A stretch of 64,000 bases of DNA from contig JALONP010000001.1 in assembly GCA_025454875.1 (NCBI GenBank), positions 62,001 to 126,000 on the forward strand, written 5' to 3'. The notes beneath the pieces were generated by a model. That model had not been told where the DNA came from. It did not search any database and saw only the letters and a program-made list of their open reading frames with translations. The translations under genes and the position numbers were made by a program. The DNA is from Bacteroidia bacterium (lineage in GTDB: Bacteria; Bacteroidota; Bacteroidia; UKL13-3). Below, one piece after another: positions 1 to 9,115 of the stretch. Numbering within the stretch: the first letter of the stretch is position 1; each line of letters begins with the position of its first letter.

Positions 1-1
1 G

Positions 2-127
2 CCCCAAAAATTAACCGCAGACGAGAAGGAGTTGCTGGAAAAACTAAGAGATGCTGACAACTTTAAGCCACATCCAAGTAAAAACGAAAAGGGCTTTTTT
101 GAGCGGATGCGCGAATACTTTAACTAG
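2..127 (+). CDS. dnaJ: DnaJ chaperone, C-terminal end (partial)
   Basis: Only the last 41 codons are present, ending in TAG. The peptide reads through LTADEKELLEKLR, DNFKPHPSK and FFERMREYF, which matches the C-terminal tail of Bacteroidota DnaJ (the Hsp40 co-chaperone of DnaK). The J domain, zinc finger and substrate-binding domains lie upstream of the window. The stop codon ends at 127 and the stop of the opposite-strand gene begins at 128, so the two converging genes abut with no spacer. The identification rests on resemblance of this tail only. Confidence 0.8.
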   Translation, partial: PQKLTADEKELLEKLRDADNFKPHPSKNEKGFFERMREYFN

Positions 128-769
128 CTACTCGGCCTTCTTGCTTATCCATAAAGGATATTCTACCTGAATGTAGGGAACATTTACAAAGGTGATTGAG
201 CGGCTATCAGCTGCACGCCCTGAGTACTTGTAAGCCATTCCATAATGAGCAAAGCCACCTTGTAACAAGAGGTTATTTTTAAAACGGTATCCAATATAAA
301 AAGTTGAGTTTAGGCTCCCTCTATCGTTATCGCCTCCTAACAATACATTGATGGTTTCAGGCTTTACAGAGTATATCGGGTCTTTACCTACCGTTTTGTA
401 TGAACGTGTTCCAAATGTCGCTCCAGCTAAATCAATGTTAAATCCAATAACACCTCCAAAACTGCATTGGTACGAAGCCCCAATCATCAGGTTCACACTG
501 TAATTTGATATATCGTCAATAGTGGTTTTTTGTTTGTTTATTGTAAACGCTGATTGACCAAAACCCAATGTTTGCCTCACGCCACCCATTATTTGTATAT
601 CGGTTTTAGGAATACAGTATTGGTAACCAACTGGCAGGCTCCATACGTTAAACTGGTTATAGTATCCGGCAGAACCACCTATAAATACAAGATGTTTCGG
701 TAGTTGGGCTTGTATATTTAAAGATATCAAGCTAATTGCACAAACGAGTAAGCCAAATTGTTTTTTCAT
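128..769 (-). CDS. Predicted outer-membrane beta-barrel protein, function unknown
   Basis: The 213-residue protein starts with a clear signal peptide (MKKQFGLLVCAISLISL, cleavage after NIQAQ). The rest is rich in alternating hydrophobic and polar residues with many Gly and aromatic residues, ending in a strand-like stretch (IQVEYPLWI), as in small outer-membrane barrels of Bacteroidota. I do not recognise a specific family. It stands alone between dnaJ (convergent) and a divergent ABC ATPase gene. The ATG at 769 is directly followed by the signal peptide, which supports this start. Confidence 0.6.
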   Translation of the reverse strand: MKKQFGLLVCAISLISLNIQAQLPKHLVFIGGSAGYYNQFNVWSLPVGYQYCIPKTDIQIMGGVRQTLGFGQSAFTINKQKTTIDDISNYSVNLMIGASYQCSFGGVIGFNIDLAGATFGTRSYKTVGKDPIYSVKPETINVLLGGDNDRGSLNSTFYIGYRFKNNLLLQGGFAHYGMAYKYSGRAADSRSITFVNVPYIQVEYPLWISKKAE

Positions 770-872
770 AATGGTAATTGGTGTATTTTGTACACTTATT
801 TAATTCGAATAACTAAAAAAAAACCGAATTACACAACACAATTTTTAGCCAATAATCAATTATATATGCAGC

Positions 873-1778
873 ATGAATGTATTAGAGGTTCGTTCAGTAT
901 CTAAACAATACGCAAATGTGCAAGCATTAAATAAAGTAAGTTTGCAAGTAGAAGAAGGTACAATTTTTGGCTTGCTGGGCCCTAATGGTGCGGGCAAAAC
1001 CAGTTTGATTCGCATCATCACCCAAATTACAAAGGCTGATGAAGGCGAAGTGCTTTTTATGGGTAGTGGCTTAAAACCCGAACACACGCAACAAATTGGC
1101 TATTTACCCGAAGAGCGCGGGCTTTATAAAAAAATGGAAGTAGGTGAGCAACTGCTTTACTTTGCCCAACTTAAAGGTCTTTCGCGAGCAGCAGCCATGG
1201 ATAAACTCAAAAATTGGATTGAACGATTTGAGATTCAATCATGGTGGAATAAAAAAGTAGAAGAATTAAGCAAGGGAATGCAACAAAAAGTACAGTTTAT
1301 TGCCACGGTTATGCATGCGCCAAAGTTGCTTATTTTAGACGAGCCTTTTTCGGGTTTTGACCCAATTAATGCTGCAATGATTACTTCAGAGATCCTAGGT
1401 CTTAAAGCAAATGGAACAAGTATCATTTTTTCAACTCATCGGATGGAAAGTGTGGAGCAATTGTGTGATCGAATTGGACTTATTCATCAATCAAATTTGG
1501 TGCTCGAAGGCAAAGTATCAAACTTAAGAGAACAGTATAAAAAGCATATATACGAAGTAACGCATACACCAGCAGACCTGGAATCCTTAACAGATACAAC
1601 CATATTGAGCAGCCATACCAATGGTCAAAGGCAAACCACAACCATTCAGTTGGCCCAGCATATGCACACAAATCAAGTAATAAGTGAGTTGTTGCAATGT
1701 ACCACGATATTGGGTTTTGAGGAAAAACTCCCAAGCATGCAAGATATCTTTATAGATACCGTAAATAAAGCAAACTAA
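873..1778 (+). CDS. ABC transporter ATP-binding protein (NatA-like)
   Basis: A 301-residue ABC ATPase. Walker A is at residues 36-43 (GPNGAGKT), followed by the signature LSKGMQQK near residue 133 and Walker B LLILDEP with the D-loop GFD near 152-163. A C-terminal extension of about 85 residues resembles the DUF4162 tail of NatA-type exporters. Such subunits power an ABC-2 type permease. No permease gene follows: the next gene, 54 bp downstream, is an unrelated peptidase with its own promoter-like sequence. The substrate cannot be inferred. Confidence 0.85.
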   Translation: MNVLEVRSVSKQYANVQALNKVSLQVEEGTIFGLLGPNGAGKTSLIRIITQITKADEGEVLFMGSGLKPEHTQQIGYLPEERGLYKKMEVGEQLLYFAQLKGLSRAAAMDKLKNWIERFEIQSWWNKKVEELSKGMQQKVQFIATVMHAPKLLILDEPFSGFDPINAAMITSEILGLKANGTSIIFSTHRMESVEQLCDRIGLIHQSNLVLEGKVSNLREQYKKHIYEVTHTPADLESLTDTTILSSHTNGQRQTTTIQLAQHMHTNQVISELLQCTTILGFEEKLPSMQDIFIDTVNKAN

Positions 1779-1782
1779 TCAT

Positions 1783-1812
1783 TTTGGTTATCCAATCTGA
1801 ATTCTATTTTCG
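1783..1812 (+). promoter_or_regulatory. Bacteroidota-type promoter of the M20 peptidase gene
   Basis: TTTG at 1783-1786 and TATTTTCG at 1805-1812 are separated by 18 bp. This fits the Bacteroidota sigma-ABfr consensus TTTG-N(17-23)-TAnnTTTG with one mismatch in the -7 element. Transcription would begin about 15 bp before the ATG at 1833. It implies that the peptidase is not co-transcribed only with the ABC gene. Confidence 0.5.
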
Positions 1813-1832
1813 CACACACTAAATATAGTAAC

Positions 1833-3227
1833 ATGAGTACCATTCAACAATTTATCGCCAGCAATAAAGACCGTTTATTAGCAGAATTATTCGACTTGTT
1901 GCGTATACCTTCAATTAGCGCTGATCCTGCTTACCAAGCTGATGTGCACCGCACTGCTGAATTTGTTAGGGATCGATTGATAGCTGCTGGTGCCGATAAG
2001 GTTGAAATTTGCCCTACGGCAGGCTACCCAATTGTGTATGGCGAAAAACTCATTGATCCAACATTACCAACCGTATTGGTGTATGGCCATTATGATGTGC
2101 AGCCGGCTGTACCTATTGAACTTTGGGATACGCCACCATTTGAACCTACCATACGTACAACACCAAACCACCCCGAAGGAGCTATTTTTGCTAGGGGTTC
2201 AGCTGATGATAAGGGACAGTTTTACATGCATGTAAAAGCATTTGAATACATGATGCAAAGCAATAATCTTCCGTGCAATGTTAAGTTTATGATTGAAGGT
2301 GAAGAGGAGGTAGGTAGTGCCAACCTTGGAAAATTTTGCATTGAAAACAAGGATAGGTTAAAAGCGGATGTGGTTTTGATTAGCGATACATCGATGATTG
2401 CGAATGATACCCCTTCAATTGATACTGGATTACGCGGATTAAGTTATGTTGAAGTAGAAGTAACGGGACCTAACCGCGATTTGCACAGTGGTGTTTACGG
2501 GGGGGCTATCGCTAATCCAATCAATATATTGGCTAAAATGATTGCCAGTATGCATGATGAAAATAACCATATTACCATCCCAGGTTTTTACAATAATGTA
2601 GCTGAACTCACTGCGGCTGAGCGTGCTGATTTAAACTTGGCACCATTTGATTTAGAAGCTTATAAGAAGGATTTGGATATTGAAGATGTTTGGGGCGAAA
2701 AAGGATATACCGTTTTGGAACGCACTGGAATTAGACCCACACTTGATGTTAACGGAATTTGGGGGGGGTATATTGGTGAAGGAGCCAAAACCGTACTTCC
2801 ATCAAAGGCATATGCAAAAATTTCAATGCGCTTGGTTCCCAATCAAACAAGCGATGAAATTACGGCATTGTTTCAAAAACACTTCGAAAGCATTGCGCCA
2901 AAAGGCGTGCGTGTTGTAGTAAAACCTCATCACGGAGGTGAGCCTGTAGTTACACCAACAGAATCTATTGCATACAAAGCTGCAGCCAAAGCTATGGAAA
3001 CAACCTTTGGTAAAAAGCCAATACCAACTCGTGGTGGTGGAAGTATTCCAATTGTTGCATTGTTTGAACGCGAACTTGGACTAAAATCTGTTTTAATGGG
3101 TTTTGGTTTAGATAGTGATGCGTTGCACTCACCCAATGAGCATTATGGTATAGTGAACTACCTTAAAGGAATAGAAACAATCCCTTATTTCTTTTCAAAT
3201 TTTGCTGAACTAAGCAAATCTAACTAA
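1833..3227 (+). CDS. M20 family dipeptidase
   Basis: A 464-residue zinc metallopeptidase of the M20/CNDP-like dipeptidase group, expected to cleave dipeptides in the cytoplasm. Visible metal-site motifs are GHYDVQP (His86, Asp88), GSADDKGQ (bridging Asp125) and EGEEEVGS (Glu157-Glu159), with a later GGGSIP loop and a C-terminal metal-ligand motif DALHSPNEH. The dimerisation (lid) domain lies roughly at residues 205-355. There is no signal peptide. Length is typical of the family. Confidence 0.9.
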   Translation: MSTIQQFIASNKDRLLAELFDLLRIPSISADPAYQADVHRTAEFVRDRLIAAGADKVEICPTAGYPIVYGEKLIDPTLPTVLVYGHYDVQPAVPIELWDTPPFEPTIRTTPNHPEGAIFARGSADDKGQFYMHVKAFEYMMQSNNLPCNVKFMIEGEEEVGSANLGKFCIENKDRLKADVVLISDTSMIANDTPSIDTGLRGLSYVEVEVTGPNRDLHSGVYGGAIANPINILAKMIASMHDENNHITIPGFYNNVAELTAAERADLNLAPFDLEAYKKDLDIEDVWGEKGYTVLERTGIRPTLDVNGIWGGYIGEGAKTVLPSKAYAKISMRLVPNQTSDEITALFQKHFESIAPKGVRVVVKPHHGGEPVVTPTESIAYKAAAKAMETTFGKKPIPTRGGGSIPIVALFERELGLKSVLMGFGLDSDALHSPNEHYGIVNYLKGIETIPYFFSNFAELSKSN

Positions 3228-3269
3228 TATGTCGCACTGCTTAAGTTGCCTGTTTTGATAGGTCGATTA

Positions 3270-4142
3270 CTAAATGCGCCACCAGCACATACTTAAAATG
3301 CCAGTAAGCATAATTAGTTTTGATACCCAACTTAATCGTTTAAAATCCGATTGTGTATCAGCAACAACAATAAGGTAAATCAACACCAAGATCGGAATAA
3401 AAACCAGTAGGAGCATGTGCATCAATAAACCTCCTCTTGAGGTTGTATGGTAAAACTGAAAGTTGGCAGGGTAATATCCCACAAATACAATTAAGGTTAT
3501 AAGCAACCCAATACTTAATGTTGTTAAAATGGTTTTGGTTTTGCGTACCCCCAAAACAATAGGAATAGTAGTGCATTTGAACTTACTATCGCCTCGCATA
3601 TCTTCGGTATCTTTAATAATTTCGCGGATGAGTGTGGTTGAAAAAGCAAACAAGGAGTACGCAGCAACTAATACCCCATTTAAACTTTGGTCAAATACAA
3701 AGTTAATGCTTACAACAAAAGCACTTAATAAGGCAATTAATAAGTTACCCCATAAAAAAGTACGTTTAAAATGAGCTGAGTACATCCATAAAAAAAATGC
3801 TGCTAAACACACACTTAGTAAAACAGATTTACCAACTTGCCAAGCACAAACAATTGCAAAAAGATTGACAAGCAAATGCAACAACATGGTTTTTCTTCGG
3901 CTAATTTTTTGTCCCACCACCACTTTTAATGGTTTGTTTACCAAATCAAGTTTTACATCCATGTAATCGTTAATAATATAACCACCGGCTGCAACCAAAA
4001 CGGTTGCGATCACAAGCAATACAAAACGTGTATCAGAAATGAAGGTGTTGGTGTACGGATTGCTAAGGCAATAAAAAGACAATACTTGAGTAAGCATCAT
4101 CAGAATTAAATTTGGAAGCCGTATTAATTGAAATAGCCACAT
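3270..4142 (-). CDS. UbiA-family prenyltransferase
   Basis: A 290-residue polytopic membrane protein with about eight hydrophobic segments. The UbiA signature NDYMDVKLD (Asn58, Asp59, Asp62, Asp66) binds prenyl diphosphate through magnesium, and a second Asp-rich loop, DTEDMRGD, lies near residues 178-185. Bacteroidota homologues are often annotated as geranylgeranylglycerol-phosphate geranylgeranyltransferase, but the acceptor cannot be told from sequence. It is the last gene of a dnaX-DUF502-ubiA unit, starting 6 bp after the DUF502 stop. Confidence 0.8.
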   Translation of the reverse strand: MWLFQLIRLPNLILMMLTQVLSFYCLSNPYTNTFISDTRFVLLVIATVLVAAGGYIINDYMDVKLDLVNKPLKVVVGQKISRRKTMLLHLLVNLFAIVCAWQVGKSVLLSVCLAAFFLWMYSAHFKRTFLWGNLLIALLSAFVVSINFVFDQSLNGVLVAAYSLFAFSTTLIREIIKDTEDMRGDSKFKCTTIPIVLGVRKTKTILTTLSIGLLITLIVFVGYYPANFQFYHTTSRGGLLMHMLLLVFIPILVLIYLIVVADTQSDFKRLSWVSKLIMLTGILSMCWWRI

Positions 4143-4148
4143 GTCGCA

Positions 4149-4733
4149 CTAGTCAATTGCTGTTACACCGCCTGATACAATATATTTCATTACTTCTGTT
4201 GGGTTGCCATCCAATGGCCTCACTTTATCTTTGGTTACAAAGAATAAATTACCTGAAAAAGCATATGAATGTGGGCAATATACAGCTACCATTCCTGGAA
4301 GATTTAAACTTGTTAAATCGTCTTGGGTAATAAATCCTGGTTTTAAGATACCGTCTCCCAATTGAACCAATACGGGGTTGTTAAATTTCTTTTTATCGCC
4401 AACAAATGCTTCCATAAAATCTTTAACCGAAGTGTAAATGATTTTGACGAAAGGAATTCGGCCTAGAATATCATCCAAAAAGTTGAGCAAGGTTTGGGTA
4501 AAAATACTCGATCCAAGCCACCCTAAAACGATGATGCTTACGATAACGATTAAAAAACCAACAGCAGGGATTCCTACATCAAACATGGTATCTAACCAAA
4601 CCACTACCGAACGGATAATGCTAAACGTAATGGCAAACGGGAGCACAACCAACAAGCCTTTGAGAAAATAATTGATGAGTTTGGCAAGCTTGGCTTTTAC
4701 AATTGCTTTAAATGAACGAGATGTTTTTACCAT
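4149..4733 (-). CDS. DUF502 family membrane protein
   Basis: About 194 residues with two strong N-terminal transmembrane segments (GLLVVLPFAITFSII and VGFLIVIVSIIVLGWLG) followed by a soluble domain containing GFITQDD and VAVYCPHSYAFSGN, typical of DUF502. The function of the family is not established. I chose the ATG at 4733, four bases after the dnaX stop; a longer reading from 4757 would need a TTG start inside dnaX. It lies between dnaX and the UbiA-like gene in one transcription unit. Confidence 0.8.
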   Translation of the reverse strand: MVKTSRSFKAIVKAKLAKLINYFLKGLLVVLPFAITFSIIRSVVVWLDTMFDVGIPAVGFLIVIVSIIVLGWLGSSIFTQTLLNFLDDILGRIPFVKIIYTSVKDFMEAFVGDKKKFNNPVLVQLGDGILKPGFITQDDLTSLNLPGMVAVYCPHSYAFSGNLFFVTKDKVRPLDGNPTEVMKYIVSGGVTAID

Positions 4734-4737
4734 GGTA

Positions 4738-6531
4738 TTATTCAAGTTCGAGTCCAAATGATTGACGAAGTTCTTCTAAAACGGGATTTTTTTCAGCCAT
4801 TGCTTTAAAGCGGTCTTCTGCAGTAAATGCTTTGTATGGCTGACTTTGTTGGTTAATTAAAAAAGCAAAATCAATATCGGCATTTTTTAAGTTTGAGCGC
4901 AAGTAGGGCAAAACAGCCATTTTATCCTCCTCAACCATTTCCTTTTCAAGCTGGCTAATTAATGTAAGCTGGATGATTGATTCATTTAAAATGCAAATGC
5001 CTGCGTTTTTATAAATTACACTTAAACTCTTTTTGCCATCATTAGCCAGTTTTTCTAAGTATTGGTTCCAAATAGGAAGCAAGCTGCTTTCTGTTAGCGC
5101 AATACGAGTTTCAGGCTCTACTTCGGCTATGGCTGGTGTTGTTTCAACTGCAAGTGAGGCAGAAGGGTTTTGCTGAACCTGTTGCTTAATTTTATCCAAC
5201 TTGTTTTGCAACGAGTTGGCAATACCAGCCTTTGGAATAGGCACAATTGGTTTGGGTTGTAGGGTTGGCTGTTCAGTTGGTGGAACTTCTGGGGCTATCT
5301 TATTGGTGGGTTCTGAAGCAATTGCTGTTGGGGTAGGAGGTGATGGTTTTAGATTAGTTTGTGGCGGCTGGGGAGCTAAACCCAACTGGTCAATCATTTT
5401 TTTTTTAGCATCAGGATCTCCTGATTGAACATCAATAATTGTTTGAAGGTGACATAACTTAACAAGGGTAAGCTCTACATGTAAACGTGGGTTTTTACTT
5501 GCTTTATACTCGAGTTCACATTTATTAAGCAAGTTTAAGGCATTTACCATCAGCATTTGGGTGCATTGCTGCGATTGTTGCATAAACCGGTTGGTAATGC
5601 TGTTTGGAGCCTCAAGTAATTTGTGTGTATTGGGAAACTTACACATTAACAGATTGCGCAAATGCTCTGCAAATCCTGCCAAAAAATGTTGAGCATCAAA
5701 ACCTTTTGCCAACACATCATCAAATAACAATAACATGCCAGGCACATCTTTATCAATCATGTGTTGCACACCCTTAAAATAATATTCGTAATCAAGAATG
5801 TTTAAGTTGTCAATAACATGTTGGTAGGTAATATTATTCCCACTAAAGCTAACGATGCGATCAAAAATAGAGAGTGCATCACGCATTGCTCCATCTGCTT
5901 TTTGGGCAATTGTATGCAATGCTTCTGGCTCAGCGGTCATGCCCTCTTGAGCAATAATTTTTTGCAATTGTATAACCGCACTTTCGATTTTGATCCGGTG
6001 AAAATCAAAAACCTGGCATCGCGACAAAATGGTTGGTAAAATCTTGTGGCGCTCGGTGGTAGCCAAAATAAACTTAGCATAAGCGGGCGGTTCCTCTAAT
6101 GTTTTTAAGAATGCATTAAAGGCGGCAGCACTCAGCATGTGCACCTCATCAATAATGTATATTTTGTATTTAGCACCCTGCGGAGCATAACGTACCTGTT
6201 CTACAAGCCCTCTTATATCATCTACTGAGTTGTTTGATGCAGCGTCAAGTTCATAAATATTAAACGAAGCATTTTGGTTGAATGCCTTACATGAGTCACA
6301 CTCATTACAAGCTTCAATACTTTCTGTAATGTTTAAACAATTAATGGTTTTGGCAAGAATACGCGCACATGTGGTTTTGCCAACACCCCGCGGACCACAG
6401 AACAAAAATGCATGTGCAAGTTGGTTGTTTCGGATTGCATTTTTGAGCGTATTGGTTATATGCTCCTGACCAATAACACTTTCGAAAGTAGATGGCCTGT
6501 ATTTGCGTGCCGAAACAACAAAATTTTCCAT
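4738..6531 (-). CDS. dnaX: DNA polymerase III subunit gamma/tau
   Basis: The clamp-loader ATPase of the replicative DNA polymerase. From the chosen start it has 597 residues. The N-terminal AAA+ module carries the P-loop GPRGVGKTT, the zinc-binding cluster C-x(8)-C-x2-C-x2-C (CLNITESIEACNECDSC), the Walker B/sensor region IIDEVHML and an SRC arginine-finger motif (ILSRCQVF). Domain III and a proline/threonine-rich linker (about residues 390-450) precede a C-terminal tau-like region. The ATG at 6531 (MENFVVSARKYRP) matches the usual N-terminus; the ATG at 6555 would add eight atypical residues. Confidence 0.95.
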   Translation of the reverse strand: MENFVVSARKYRPSTFESVIGQEHITNTLKNAIRNNQLAHAFLFCGPRGVGKTTCARILAKTINCLNITESIEACNECDSCKAFNQNASFNIYELDAASNNSVDDIRGLVEQVRYAPQGAKYKIYIIDEVHMLSAAAFNAFLKTLEEPPAYAKFILATTERHKILPTILSRCQVFDFHRIKIESAVIQLQKIIAQEGMTAEPEALHTIAQKADGAMRDALSIFDRIVSFSGNNITYQHVIDNLNILDYEYYFKGVQHMIDKDVPGMLLLFDDVLAKGFDAQHFLAGFAEHLRNLLMCKFPNTHKLLEAPNSITNRFMQQSQQCTQMLMVNALNLLNKCELEYKASKNPRLHVELTLVKLCHLQTIIDVQSGDPDAKKKMIDQLGLAPQPPQTNLKPSPPTPTAIASEPTNKIAPEVPPTEQPTLQPKPIVPIPKAGIANSLQNKLDKIKQQVQQNPSASLAVETTPAIAEVEPETRIALTESSLLPIWNQYLEKLANDGKKSLSVIYKNAGICILNESIIQLTLISQLEKEMVEEDKMAVLPYLRSNLKNADIDFAFLINQQSQPYKAFTAEDRFKAMAEKNPVLEELRQSFGLELE

Positions 6532-6637
6532 GCTGCTAAGATACGAAATCTGCATCGAACAGAAAGCAGTTGCGTAACTTGTGGGTAACTATTAGGAGGA
6601 TTGGTTTCTAGCAAGTAATAGTAATGAAACCAGGTAT

Positions 6638-7093
6638 TTAATCTGGGAAAATGCGCTTGAGTTGAGACTCACGGTATTTAAAAATTTCGATTACCTTTTT
6701 TTGTACAAACAACGCATTAATAAGGGGCTCAAGTATCCACCCAGGCGATAAAAAAGCAACAGTATCTGTCATAATTGTTCCGCCATTACTCGCTTTAAAG
6801 GTGTGGGTATGGTGCCATTGAACGTAAGGCCCTTTTATTTGTTCGTCTATAAACTCATAGGGAGGATTCCATTTGGTGATACGTGTTTTCCATTTAAATG
6901 GAATACCATTTAACTTAATGCGGTAATCAATCAATGTGCCCTCATACATTGCAATTGGCAGGGGGGTATCTATCGTAAAATGCAGTTCTGGGGGTGTTAA
7001 TTCATTCAGGTTCTCGGCCTTGCTAAAAAATGCAAACACTTCTTCAAGCGGACGGTTAATGAAGGTGGTGGTTTCCAATACATGTGGTTTCAT
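6638..7093 (-). CDS. SRPBCC (START-like) family protein
   Basis: A 151-residue protein with the pattern of a polyketide cyclase/START-like fold. An N-terminal strand is followed by INRPLEEVFAFFSKAENLNELTPP, then GTLIDYRIKLNGIPFKWKTRI, YVQWHHTH and a C-terminal amphipathic helix. These form a deep hydrophobic ligand cavity in characterised relatives; no catalytic residues can be assigned. It follows the DUF3857-type gene by 32 bp on the same strand and may be co-transcribed with it. There is no signal peptide. Confidence 0.75.
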   Translation of the reverse strand: MKPHVLETTTFINRPLEEVFAFFSKAENLNELTPPELHFTIDTPLPIAMYEGTLIDYRIKLNGIPFKWKTRITKWNPPYEFIDEQIKGPYVQWHHTHTFKASNGGTIMTDTVAFLSPGWILEPLINALFVQKKVIEIFKYRESQLKRIFPD

Positions 7094-7125
7094 AGTAAAT
7101 GTAACACACCACCTTCAGATTCGTT

Positions 7126-9111
7126 TTATTTCTTTTCAATTAATACAGCAATTTTGTTAAAATCGGCAGCATCGTTAATTACCGTTTTGTAGTTGTTAAA
7201 TTGTTCAACAGGATATACTAAATCATTGTAGTACTCAGTGCAGTAAATGGTTAGCTTATTGTTTTCAAGCGTATACCTAGAGGTAAACCCAAATGAAGGT
7301 GCACCTGCGCTGTTGGTAAATGTATGGTTGATATTGAGTTTGTCAAGTCCTTTGAATACGTATCCTTCAGGAATGGTGAGTACGATGGTTCTGTCGTAGT
7401 TATGCGCAAACGGGATATCAACCGGATTTGTACGAGGTGTGGCTTGGTACATTTCCATTTGTTGCCCAATTAACTCACCAATTTTGACAATTACCTTCGA
7501 TTCGCCAGCGCTTTCAACATAATGAGGGGCATCTAATTGTGCTTTAATTACAAGTGGCTTGGAGTTGTTTTCATATACAGAAATATCAGTATTTAATAAC
7601 TCAAGGTTTTTCAGCTTGGCATCAGTGGCTAGCCCTTTTACAAATCCTTCCATTATTTCTTTTTTCTTATCTTCGGGCAAAGCATAACACAAACCTTTAA
7701 AACCTTGTTCTGCATACCCGTTCATCTCTCGTTCGTATTGAATTTGCAAACTTGATAAGTCCGCATTTAAACTGGCCGAGTAGCGCTCATAGTCTTTGGT
7801 TTGTTCTCCTTTGTTAGCAGGGATGGTACGCACAGAAGCACTCGCACTTAAGGTTTCACCAATTAGAACAGATTTTACAAACAAAGCCTGCTGCCCCAAA
7901 AAATCAGTATTAATGGTACCAAGCCTGCTCAAAGTAGCATCGGGATCCATAAATTGATTGATTTCAGGAAAATAGAATAACAAGTTTTTGAGGTAGGTCC
8001 ATGAGTCAAATGTTGGATCAAAACGTTTGTATGGCTTTTCACAAGTTAACACCAATTCGCAAGCAATGCCTGCTTTGCGAAACAACTGCGTATACAGTTG
8101 GTTAATTTTAAAAGGGTAGGTGTATTTCAATTTCATTACTTGGGCAAAACCTTCAGTTTCGGGAGCTTGGGGTTCAGATGAAATATTGGTTTTAATATAA
8201 TTTTCAATTGCAAATACCTTTTCAGCCGTAGTTTTATACTGTTTAATTTTAATGCTGGCCAAAATCTTATCAAGGTCTTTACCGTTTTTATCAAAATCAC
8301 GGTTCATGCGTTCAAATAAAATACGGCCCATTTCAGGCCATTTAAGATACTTTTTACCTGAAACCATATGTTGGTGGTATACGTACTCAACGCGCAATTT
8401 ATTGGCATTGCCCAAACTGTATTTTTCTTCTCCGTCAACAGCAGGAATATTTTTAAACTGCATATAACTAAACCTACGGGCTTGATGCAACGAATCGGTA
8501 TTGGCAAAGGACCCATTTGCATTGTATACACGAGTGTTAAACTTAAGCTGCTCAGGTGTAATGAGCGTAAAGCGGCCTTCTCTAACTGGGTAACTATTTT
8601 GGAAAACATCTTCTCCATACAGTTCTGCATCCAATTTATAGCCAATTAAGGTTTCAATAAGGCAACCTTTTGAAACACTCTTTAAGGCTATCATATTGTA
8701 TTTTTTACCATCCTCTTCTACCTCAATAAAGTCTTTTTCGTTTGCGCTGTAAGCTAATTTACCATTCACAACCACACGTGTTTGAATGTACAGTAATTCT
8801 TGGCTTGAGTTGGTAGACACGTATATTTTATTATTGTCTTCAACGGCCTTATCATCATTCATGTATTTTAATGAGTGCGTTACAAAATATTGGTTTACGC
8901 CTTCACCTTTTTCGTCAAAAATATACTCTGTGGTTTTATCCATGAACACATAAACAGTGGCACTTTTTTTATCAACTGAATCTGGAGAGTATGTAGGCAA
9001 AGCCTCTGGCAACTTCTGGCCAAACAAGGAAAATGAATAGTTTTGAGAGTAGCCTTGGTGCCCTAAAATTAAGAGCAAGAGCATGTAACAGGTAAATACG
9101 GTTTTTTTCAT
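7126..9111 (-). CDS. Secreted DUF3857/transglutaminase-like protein lacking the catalytic Cys motif
   Basis: A 661-residue protein with a signal peptide (MKKTVFTCYMLLLLILGHQGYSQ), an N-terminal DUF3857-like region, a central transglutaminase-like region and a C-terminal beta-rich domain (GYVFKGLDKLNI onwards). Where the neighbour at 9116-11053 has GDCKD, this protein has FKINQLYTQLFRKAGIACEL, so the usual Gly-Asp-Cys active-site motif is missing and it is probably not a working transglutaminase. It starts 4 bp after the preceding gene's stop, so the two were probably duplicated and are co-expressed. Confidence 0.75.
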   Translation of the reverse strand: MKKTVFTCYMLLLLILGHQGYSQNYSFSLFGQKLPEALPTYSPDSVDKKSATVYVFMDKTTEYIFDEKGEGVNQYFVTHSLKYMNDDKAVEDNNKIYVSTNSSQELLYIQTRVVVNGKLAYSANEKDFIEVEEDGKKYNMIALKSVSKGCLIETLIGYKLDAELYGEDVFQNSYPVREGRFTLITPEQLKFNTRVYNANGSFANTDSLHQARRFSYMQFKNIPAVDGEEKYSLGNANKLRVEYVYHQHMVSGKKYLKWPEMGRILFERMNRDFDKNGKDLDKILASIKIKQYKTTAEKVFAIENYIKTNISSEPQAPETEGFAQVMKLKYTYPFKINQLYTQLFRKAGIACELVLTCEKPYKRFDPTFDSWTYLKNLLFYFPEINQFMDPDATLSRLGTINTDFLGQQALFVKSVLIGETLSASASVRTIPANKGEQTKDYERYSASLNADLSSLQIQYEREMNGYAEQGFKGLCYALPEDKKKEIMEGFVKGLATDAKLKNLELLNTDISVYENNSKPLVIKAQLDAPHYVESAGESKVIVKIGELIGQQMEMYQATPRTNPVDIPFAHNYDRTIVLTIPEGYVFKGLDKLNINHTFTNSAGAPSFGFTSRYTLENNKLTIYCTEYYNDLVYPVEQFNNYKTVINDAADFNKIAVLIEKK

Positions 9112-9115
9112 CAGG

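Noticed and set aside
1990-2235. Second-frame open frames inside the M20 peptidase gene and similar shadows elsewhere
   Set aside because: They overlap genes with clear protein motifs, have no family resemblance themselves and lack plausible start contexts.
4149-4757. Longer DUF502 protein overlapping dnaX by 20 bp
   Set aside because: It would need a TTG start at 4757; an ATG at 4733, four bases after the dnaX stop, gives a normal N-terminus.
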